In this document: piece after piece, positions 55,373 to 64,000 of the stretch | How the letters are laid out: each line of letters opens with the position of its first letter | How positions within the stretch are numbered: the stretch's first letter is position 1 | Origin: Ophiura sarsii | Taxonomy: Eukaryota > Echinodermata > Ophiuroidea > Amphilepidida > Ophiuridae | Length of the DNA: 64,000 nt | Assembly (NCBI GenBank): GCA_035610835.1 | Contig: CM069454.1 | Span: forward strand, 60,990,580 to 61,054,579 | Direction: 5' to 3' | Notes under the pieces: generated by a model | The model's database searches: none | What the model was told of the DNA's origin: nothing | Seen by the model: only the letters and a program-made list of their open reading frames with translations | Made by a program: the position numbers and the translations under genes

Positions 55373-56300
55373 ATAACATTCTAATATTACCTCTGGTTTA
55401 ATTTAACAAGACACACAAACAAGATATATTACTCTTAGTGAGTCTGAACATGTCAGTTACATCACGTATTACTATTAACAGATAATTCTAATGTCACAGT
55501 TTATTTGCATTTCTTTATTTTCCATCATCATTATAGCAAAACATAACAACACATCAGGTGTAATACTTCTTATTCATTTTATTTCGAATGTAGACATGTT
55601 TCTGACTACATTAAGTGTCGTCTTTAGTGTTAGTCTCGCCTCTGGTACGCTAAATCACCTAAATGTACTACCAACGTATTTGTCCTAACAAAAATAATAC
55701 TTTAGTTTAGTCAATCCAATGTTATCGACGTGGGAGACTGGTCATATCAGCTCACCAATATTCTAAATTGTCTAAACATTTCGGTTGAATTTACGGAAAC
55801 TCGTGTGTCTCCAATCTGTGATATATGTTTGCAGATGCAGGTTTCTAATGAACTACATTCGAACGTCTGTGGTTTACTGATACCGCAACACTTTCCACGC
55901 GGCTCTGGCATTTACCATATATATAACTGGTTATCTCAATTTTCAAGTCTTATCTTAAGAATTACTGAACCAATAATAGGCATGTTTGTGCTTAATTTAT
56001 GCATTTCTCGCAGTGTTTCAAAATAATATGGCGATGAAATTCAATAATTGAACATTTTTTTAAATTGTTTGTAAAATGTTGGAAGTAGTGTCGTCTGCCG
56101 ACGAAAGTATTAAGATTTAGTTTAATTGAAGTACAGCTGTCTTAGTATGCAACACGAACCAATCAAGCTTTGTCCAATCAAAGCAGGACAAAACACCAAA
56201 GAACAGGATGTATTCATAACCAGCATTCATACACTCTTGGTATTTACGAACCAATTACAAACAGGTAAAATAAAACGCGCGGAGTGTATTGAAAGTGTCT
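55373..56300 (+). repeat. dispersed repeat R1, copy 2
   Basis: Collinear with 5634-6330: shared blocks include CACACAAACAAGATATATTA, CATCACGTATTACTATTAAC, CTAAATGTACTACCAACG and the 3' part ACACCAAAGAACAGGATG to AAACGCGCGGAGTGTAT. Confidence 0.8.
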
Positions 56301-56477
56301 AATTGCACTCCGCGTGCTTACCTAACATGAACGCACCACGCGATTTGTTTTGAGTGGTTTTCATGCAGCACAAGTTCGCCGATTTTTTTTTCTGAGGGTG
56401 ATATAAAACTCGTTATTATGTGTATACGTTATTAAAGAGATTAAAAGCATCAAACTAAATTTTGTTTTGTCGTGTAT

Positions 56478-56560
56478 GAATTAGGTCAATACATGAGTAT
56501 GTTTTATTTCTAGAAAAATTAGAAAAAACAATGCACTTGCGCAAATGTTGATATGCTCAA
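56478..56560 (+). mobile_element. end fragment of the MITE at 20169-20314
   Basis: AATTAGGTCAATACATGAGT, ATGTTTTATTTCTAGAAAAA and TGCACTTGCGCAAATGTTG match the inverse of the right end of that element. Confidence 0.6.
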
Positions 56561-56564
56561 GATA

Positions 56565-57885
56565 GCACTCCCCCTACGGGTAGCTGGGGAGCGCGCTTGG
56601 TGTTTCGGTCCCGGTCTGCTGACACAGGTAGTCATATACCAACATGTTTCTCGATGTCTGTAGTATTCAACCTTGGTGGACATTCTTGCCAACTCGGATA
56701 TTAAGTTGACCTTTGACCTCGATTTAGGGTCAAAGTTCACATGTGTTTCAATGGGACTTCAACACTTTTAAATTAAAAAACAAATTATTGACCACAACAA
56801 GTATTACCATATTGTTCGCTGACTGTTTAGAGCAAAAAAGTTAATCACAACTTTGATCGTATCGTGGTCAAAAAAATCTCAAAATATAAATGGAACGGAC
56901 CCATAATGAAATGATCAATTTAAAAAATCTTTGAAATTACTTACCCTTCCCTGAGGTAGCCATCCGTCCATAGGACAGGGTTTATTTTTGGTTGTCATAT
57001 CTCAACTTTTTCACATCACTTATTATTTGCGTACCTTTTTGGGTGAAATTTAGATTTTTAATTAACCGGGATTTGTTCTGCCTGAGTGGTTTTAACATTC
57101 CTTTCTTTGGCTGGAGTTTTGAATATTGTTTATCTGGTGTGGGTTACATGGTTTGAAATGTTAGGGGTAGTGGTAGAGAGGATTGATTGAAATTAAAAAC
57201 ACGTTTTCATCGATTTTTGATTATGTCTTGCCACACGAGAACAAAATGAGATATATCAATAAAATGTACATATAATATAGGAAAACATGTTCAACTTTAT
57301 ATTGAAGGTGTTTAAATTTAAAACAATAATCATTTTGTATTTGTTATGTATTTAAGAAACACGGTACAGTTCATTCTGATACACCCTGTATTTGTTGTTA
57401 TTGTCTAATTGTAAACACCGTGGGTTGGTAAACTGATATATGGAGTTGTTATGTTATTCGGCTGGGTTGTAGAACACTTTATGCTTCAAGGCTGGTCTTG
57501 TATGATGGCATTGCGGTTTTCAAGATATATTTACTGATTCCAAATGTATACATTTATTGACCAATAGGCAAATTACACATATGTTAGAATTACTCTTGAT
57601 AAAATATCTGCTACAAGTCCCTATCGTATATCATAACATCCGTCCAATTGCTTACGTATGATGACATTATCAAAATGAAAAGAATGTGAGAACCGCCCTG
57701 GGGATTTATTTTTTTGCTATGAAGCAAAGAAATTGAATTTTGAAATGTGATAACAAAAAGCGCCATGTCTTCTATTTGTATAATTTGAATGTAATTTGGA
57801 CGCTTGCTATTCAAAACTTCCCTCGTTATAGATCCTTTCAACAAGTCCATCCAAGAATGGAACATGTGATGCTGTAAATTGTAAC
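56565..57885. other. no gene seen
   Basis: AT-rich intergenic sequence. Short frames at 56519-56740 and 57611-57865 (minus) have no recognised domain. Confidence 0.4.
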
Positions 57886-57893
57886 TTGCTCCT

Positions 57894-58480
57894 GGGGTGC
57901 TCAGTAATCATTACAAGGGGAGTATCAGGCGTATAAGAAAAATCACGTAATTATGTTAGTTTTTCAAGCTGGGGCACGCTACGTACGTAATTACGTGAAT
58001 ATGGTATCAAAACAGGCAAAATTAAAAACAAGTGGTATACTTTTTAAATCATTGGCTTAGTACGTATCTAGGGTCCCGTTTTGCTCCATGAGGATAACAA
58101 ATAGCCGTGATACATAGGCGAGATATATTTCTCAATTTGTATCCGTCGCAATTGAACTGATAAATCAGCTCGGCATTCGTTTTATAATACTTTTAGCTTA
58201 GGGAAAGTAACATGGATTTGAAATGTGTCATACTCGATAAGAGATATAAACTATACACATTACTTGCTTAGAGTATCAAAATATTTTGACTACTTGTTTG
58301 GGGTATCAAAATATTTTGACTACTTGTTAAGGGTATTGGAAAATACTGATATTACTTGCCTGTAGGGATATGTAAAATACTGTGGCATACTTGTTTATGG
58401 GGTGATTTTTCACATTAACGCATTTACTTGTACTTGATGAAACTCCTTATACCCTCCTTGTAATGAACACTGAGCACCCC
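57894..58480. mobile_element. 587-bp foldback with internal tandem repeat
   Basis: GGGGTGCTCAGTAATCATTA then CAAGG at the left is inverse to CCTTGTAATGAACACTGAGC then ACCCC at the right. Inside, a 30-35 bp unit (ACTTGTTTGGGGTATCAAAA then TATTTTG) repeats four to five times at 58262-58410. Confidence 0.8.
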
Positions 58481-58484
58481 GGGA

Positions 58485-59155
58485 AATTGCTTAGATGAAT
58501 TGACATTTTTAGATTCCGCTAACAACTAACGCAACTATACACAATCTCTAAAAATTGACCATTGGCTCCTTCCTATACTATAACAAGTGTCTTTACTAAA
58601 TTATATGCATAGATATTTAGATTCTGTTCGTTTTATCAATGACGATTATGTAACCATAAAGTAAATGAAAAATGTGAAATATTGAATACAATTTTTGTTA
58701 AGTCCCCTATATTTGCGAGTTACTTTCATTAAATTTCTTGCATTTCTTGCATTTTAATTTCCTGTCAAATTAATGTCATGGAAACCTGATCATATCCCAG
58801 GATGAATGCTACTATTACTTAAGTGAAGTGAATAAGATCATCAGTCTGCAGTCTGCACCTGGTACATAAAGGTGATCCCTATAAACTATTTTGAGGGATG
58901 TATTCATCTAAAGGGATGATGAATTTGCATTTCTCTTAATAATAGATTTTATTTGTTTATTATTTATGTGTCGTATTTTCAGCAACTCTTCCACAGACGT
59001 AAATTAATCGCTTTACACGTAATATCTTACTGGTAACGCGTTTTATCGACGATATGGGATATATCGTGTGGTTTGACTTTCTTGTTTATACGATATGGAT
59101 CCGATTTCATACGTGTTAACCAATGAAATTGAAATATTTACACCGACTAAACCAT
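58485..59155. other. no gene seen
   Basis: Intergenic sequence without supported features. Confidence 0.4.
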
Positions 59156-59159
59156 GAGT

Positions 59160-59500
59160 GTTTAAACATCAGTCTGACCATATCATTGCACAGAAATCAC
59201 TCACTTCAAAACAACCTTCAGCTAGAATTATTGAATAGTGTGCAGTACCACGAATATTTCTTCATTTGAAAAGCGTAATGCATTTCAATATCATGTTTCA
59301 GCCATGTAACTATATACAAAGAATGCTTTGAATTCAGGTTCTTTTTCTATGTCTCCCTTTATATATATGTATACCTCCAATGTAATCAAAATGTTAATAG
59401 ACACAACGGACAACCGTAACACTAATATTACTTCTGGTTTAGTTTAACATAACACATAAACAAGTAATATTACTACAAAGGTAAGTCTGCTGAACGTGTC
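59160..59500 (+). repeat. dispersed repeats, partners at 3615, 5634 and 55373
   Basis: 59160-59310 matches 3615-3760. 59360-59500 (TATACCTCCAATGTAATCAA onward) matches the start of R1 at 55328 and, from 59425, at 5634. The word GGTTCTTTTTCTATGTCTCC at 59338 is repeated at 63977, at the window end. Confidence 0.7.
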
Positions 59501-59504
59501 TGTT

Positions 59505-60475
59505 ACATTACTATAAAACAAGTCTTACTTCGTTGGATGTATCTGTTGGTGTACTTAATGCTAAAACTATTACAATATTTCCACCCAAAGTAATTATTGA
59601 AATATTCTTTAATAAACAAGGATATTAATTTAACGCATGTGACAGATATCCAGTAGCCCGGATTTGCTGTAGGTTTACTTTATTACATCAAATTTATGTT
59701 GATAAACCTCTTGTATGTCTCCCGTCTGCAAGATGGAAATAGCGCTAAATTAACTGTATTTTAAGTATAGACAACAAGACGTATGTATCCATTGATGCAT
59801 TGACGCATGTTGATCTATCATCAATGGAATACAACACCATAGCATTGACTTCAACTCGAGCATAGCGATCCCAATGTTAGTATATCGCATCATTTCAACG
59901 TGATTTTTCTTAAGTATAGGGCTTACTTTTTAGATATCGACTGATATGAAAAAGAAAACAGAGGTTGAATTTTTCTTTTAAATAGCAAACACATGTTGCA
60001 ATACCAATTAAAATCAAATTGAGGGAACGAAGTATTTTAAATGTTAATTCAGACTTTCTAGATATATGCCTCGCTGCGTTTTAATCACATTGTAGGTAGT
60101 TTATATTCAGGATAATTTCAACGATCCTCATTTATACAAGAAGGATGAAAATCCTTAGAAGAATGATGATCTATGTGTCACTGTTTGAGATGGCATGCTT
60201 GAATTGTTTGCATTTTGTCCGGTTTGTTTTAGATAAGTTGCCTTGAAGTCCATTGTATCACAACAACATTGCAACTATTGCTGCTGCAATCGCAATGGGT
60301 CTTGGTAATTGGTCCATTTTGGTACCTCTGATGTCAAATGGAAGGTCCAAATTTGGAATTGATCGGTCAATCTACTATTAGACACACTGATACTCTGTTG
60401 TCAAATCAGTTGCCCGGTAAAAACAAAATTCTTGTGATACATCTGAAGATGGACACCTTTCAGTCACACATTTTT
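59505..60475. other. no gene seen
   Basis: AT-rich intergenic sequence. Confidence 0.45.
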
Positions 60476-60477
60476 CT

Positions 60478-60890
60478 GAAAGCTGCTTGGAATTCGTACT
60501 TTTTATAATTCTAGCTATTCGTTGAACAAGATGTAATATAACGTCAAGCGTCAGATCACGTCTCAGACATTACAATTGACGACATGACCAATACTGAACC
60601 AATAATCCGTCGTTTTTAAAACGGTTAGGTGAGATGTCTTGTACACTTAAGTCTTCCAGATTATGTACCTATAGTAGAAGATACTCAATTTGCCAATACA
60701 TGGCAGAAGTTCATATTTGACCTTGCGTAAAATGGGTACTTTGATATTATGCAGGTTGTTCACGATAGACAGGTAGCTTCTAGTGCTCAAGATGACCGAT
60801 AATGGAGAATTGAGAAAGCATGAACTGGCCTGCGCTGGAAGCTAAGGGATGAACGCTATCACTTAATTTACAAATCTATTAACCTATTTT
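60478..60890 (+). repeat. dispersed repeat R2, copy 2
   Basis: Collinear with 5190-5580; shared words include AGCTATTCGTTGAACAAGAT, GACGACATGACCAA and GGTTGTTCACGATAGACAG. Confidence 0.75.
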
Positions 60891-60971
60891 ACTTTTATTA
60901 GAGATGTGCCTCTTTTTTTGTAATTGAAACAATTATGTGTTTTATTTAGAAAATAAAGGTATTTGTTTTAG

Positions 60972-61230
60972 GCCGTACCCGTGTTACACTGTCTGACATA
61001 AATGCGGGCGGTATTATAATCTTAAATAAACCATATTTGAGACATGTATTTAATCAATTTCGTACTTTTAATTGGCCACATTTTCCAACTTTTAACTTTG
61101 TTAGTATCGAATAACCCCGCACATTCCATCTAAACCCCTGTGATGAGTACACTATGCATTGGCGTATAATACAGAAGTGCGCGTTATGGAACAAACTACA
61201 CGCAATGCATATGAATTTAAGCTTTGCTTT
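60972..61230 (+). repeat. dispersed repeat R3, copy 2
   Basis: It is the inverse of 13190-13530, sharing CTGACATAAATGCGGGCGGT and TGCGCGTTATGGAACAAACT-like blocks. Confidence 0.65.
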
Positions 61231-61234
61231 ATAA

Positions 61235-62000
61235 TCGATTTATATTTTCTCATCTCGTAATTGTCGCCAATTTATCTGAAAATCAATGGGGATTGCTCAA
61301 ATTACCTTAGCTGTTTCCGAATAAATTATTAACTGACATATTATTTACTGAACCATTTAAGAGTTGGATTTGAAGTAAAACATACATTTCGATGCTATGG
61401 TGCAACGAACTAATATGTCTAATATTTTCAATTATGAAGGCGACGCCGGAAGCTAAAAGAGCTTTACGCAGATCACAATCTGGCAAATAGTAATCTGAAA
61501 TTATTTGTACGGCTGACAAATATGCAATATCAATATAAATACCCCAATTCGCGGAGTAAATTGTTCGGTACCTTTAATGCTCTGGAGGATGAATCTCTCC
61601 CCCTGTTCATCTATCTCGTAGTGAAGCGTCGATGATTACATACAATTACTCCAGGGTATGAATCGTAACATCTGATTCCATCATTTCCTTTACATCATCT
61701 ACTATGTAATTTTTCCCTGTAGAATAGGAAACTCATATATAAGCTTATCTAACGTTACCATCTTGATCATAGATTCCTTGTAGACAGTTGCAGTGCTTAC
61801 AAATAAAAACTTACCAAAATCCCAATCTGAACGTGCATTTCTCTGTTGCATCGCCCCTTTCAATATGATAGCACTCCGGTAAATAGTTTATTCTACACTA
61901 TATATTGGTTAGAAAACGTCAATGATTTACCTATCAAGCAACTGGATTTGTCAACTTAACATTGTTAGTGAAGTTCATGATGTGTGTGATCTTTGAAGTA
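61235..62000. other. no gene seen
   Basis: Intergenic. A 70-codon minus-strand frame at 61307-61519 has no recognised domain. Confidence 0.4.
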
Positions 62001-62004
62001 CACA

Positions 62005-62700
62005 ATTGATATACACCAAACACAAAAGGTCACTGACCAGGTGCTTTGATGTTGGCTGATCCAAAATCAATAATTGGTACCGCAAACCTGAGATATACAT
62101 TTAAAGATCAAAGTTCTTCCGCATAGTTTGATACCTCATTCATCGAGTTGATAGTTTTGAAGTTATGTTTGTTTCAATGACCACGACTAACGACAAAAAT
62201 GTTGCACTAGAATTGGTTTCCTATTGGTACCGTATATTGATTTAAGATTAGCCGATATCAAATCACCTGGTATGGGTCTTTTTGTGTTAGGTGTCACTGA
62301 AAGTTGCAAGAAATAAGTAAGCCTATGAAATTGGACAGCAGGTATTCCGTCTTGCTTTATCATAACAGGGGTAAGTAGTGTTGACAACATGTACATCTAA
62401 AATCTCCTAAAAACCTACAGAATTAAATATAATCGTTCTTTCTTGAGCAAATTTCATCTGCGTAGTTTGGTACCTCATTCATAAAAATCGAGTTGATAGT
62501 GTTGAAGTTATGATTGTTTCAAGGACCACGACTAACGACAAAAAAGTTGCACTAGAATTGGTTTCCTATTGGTAACGTATATTGATTAAAGATTAGCCGA
62601 TATCAAATCACTTGGTATGGGTCTTTTTGTGTTAGGTGTCACTGAAAGTTGCAAGAAATAATTAAGCCTATGAAATTAAATATAATCGTTCTTTCTTGCA
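62005..62700. repeat. direct duplication with an inverted partial copy
   Basis: GTTGCACTAGAATTGGTTTC then CTATTGGTA and TTTTTGTGTTAGGTGTCACT occur at 62200-62310 and 62550-62660 (period about 345). 62015-62095 (ACCAGGTGCTTTGATGTTGG) is an inverted, more diverged copy of the same segment. Confidence 0.85.
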
Positions 62701-62839
62701 ACTTTAGTATTAGGTAGAAGTCCTATATTCAGAATAGTAAACCCACTTCAATCACTGAGAGCAACACGTGCCTTTTTTACTACTGTGATATGGTAGAGGG
62801 TTCTAAAATACTAAAATGGACTTAAATAAGGGTGTGGAC

Positions 62840-63745
62840 TCATATATCTTATAACGTTCGTTTCCATGTTCCAGCGCTCCCTTCAAATACCACTGACTGA
62901 CACGCGTTTTAATATCAGTCAAACGTATGTTTTCCTATGACAAAGCTTGCTTTACAGCTATATCGCTATTTTTTATTGAGAATATAGTACACTATTTGTT
63001 TTTGTCCATGATGTTTGTGGGAATGGTACATAGTACGCAGGTTAACTCTTTCAATAATCTGTTACTATTATGTTAAGGTATATGGTTCAAAAATACTACT
63101 CAGAACGGCATAGACTCAACTTAGGATTTGAAATCATATATCGTATAACGTTTGTTGCCTGTCCTAGCACTACCTTTGAAGATAACGTTATATAACGAAC
63201 GTTTCTATGTTCCAGCGCTCCCTTCTAATACCACTGACTGACACGCCTTTTAACATCAGTCAAACGCACGTGTTAGTATTACACTGCTGGCATTAAATAT
63301 CACTCAATGGCGTATATGTTCAAGAGCTTCATTACCCTCATCAAGCGTTATGTTTATGACAATATAGCACACTATCTCTAATATAACATATTATAGAAGA
63401 CACACGTACGCATGCATGGCAAGTGCTCAAAAAAGAAATTCATACACTTTGTTTATGTAATATAGAGTGACCTCCAATTATGTTATGACCAATCAGAATA
63501 GATAGATATTTGGATGACTCTTTTTTCACAATTTTGTACCACATTTGCCACGAAACAACAAAGATAACTCACTGTGTAAGTCACTGTAATCTCATGCCGC
63601 GTGTTCCTCACATTCCAGTAATGTGGATTTTTTTTCTTCAAAAAAGGTTTTCACTTATTACATTTTGTGTACAGCATTAATCATGTTCATAATAAGGATT
63701 AATGCAATCTTCTTGTAGAGAACCTTTTTTTCTCTTTCCCTTTGT
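62840..63745 (+). repeat. R4 (two copies) joined to R5
   Basis: 62840-62990 and 63180-63558 are copies of R4. At 63560 the sequence passes directly into R5 (CTCACTGTGTAAGTCACTG), which elsewhere lies 2.6 kb from R4 (50011 to 52633). Confidence 0.8.
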
Positions 63746-63749
63746 AGCA

Positions 63750-64000
63750 TTATCGACTTAATTTAGCTCATTATACTACGCTTTAATATGAAAGTGTTGT
63801 TTTACAGTTCGGGAAACTTTCGTCTGTAATTTGGCAATACAGATAGCTATTGTTGTAAGTATGGTACCAAAATAATTCTACATATGTCGGTTCTATCCAA
63901 ATAGGTTTGTACTATTATTCTGCGAATTATTTATCCGGGAATCGAAACTTTTAGGACACCTTGGAAACTGAGTTTAGGTTCTTTTTCTATGTCTCCCTTT
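63750..64000. other. no gene seen; repeat word at the end
   Basis: The last 30 bases (GGTTCTTTTTCTATGTCTCC onward) match 59338, so another dispersed repeat begins here and continues beyond the window. Confidence 0.5.

Overview
The window looks like a gene-poor, AT-rich stretch of an animal nuclear genome. The evidence is one intact intronless rhodopsin-class GPCR gene, splice-site-bounded exon candidates, tRNA-like Pol III units, a decayed LINE reverse transcriptase, and many short inverted-repeat transposons with TA, TAA/TTA or 8-bp target duplications. There is no operon structure and no prokaryotic gene density. A marine invertebrate, perhaps an echinoderm or other non-vertebrate deuterostome, is my guess from the repeat style; no marker fixes the species.

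Layout. 1-8.9 kb is entirely repetitive: a degenerate minisatellite field, several foldback (inverted-repeat) elements, a 102-bp almost perfect palindrome, and the first two arrays of a striking palindrome family (core CCAGTATCG-NN-CGATACTGG). 9.17-10.25 kb holds the only confident complete protein-coding gene, a 359-aa class A GPCR. 10.6-12 kb is a 178-bp tandem repeat split by a 620-bp TA-flanked element whose interior is a second, unrelated palindrome array. 14-19.2 kb has two more arrays of the first palindrome family, a 30-bp minisatellite and a PIF/Harbinger-type MITE. 20-33.5 kb is intergenic with SINE-like units, a third array family built on TCTCGCC, long G homopolymers, large inverted repeats and a tandem pair of tRNA-Ala-like units. 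34.4-38.2 kb contains three minus-strand exon candidates whose splice phases agree, the last one split by a MITE one codon before its stop; the model carries one in-frame stop, so it is probably decayed. 39-43.5 kb is a cluster of MITEs with exact target duplications (three TAA/TTA, one 8-bp hAT-type). 44-64 kb is mostly old repeats: tandem units, a frameshifted LINE RT, a frameshifted Crypton-like (DUF3504-like) fragment, and several long dispersed families that recur at 3-6 kb, 47-50 kb, 55-56 kb and 59-64 kb.

The genes do not form a pathway. The main theme is a dense population of non-autonomous DNA elements. Three families of unrelated sequence share one architecture: a short element, bounded by inverted ends where the ends can be seen, whose interior is a tandem array of short palindromes or inverted motifs. 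This is the best candidate for something not well described. No transposase gene able to mobilise them was found in the window.
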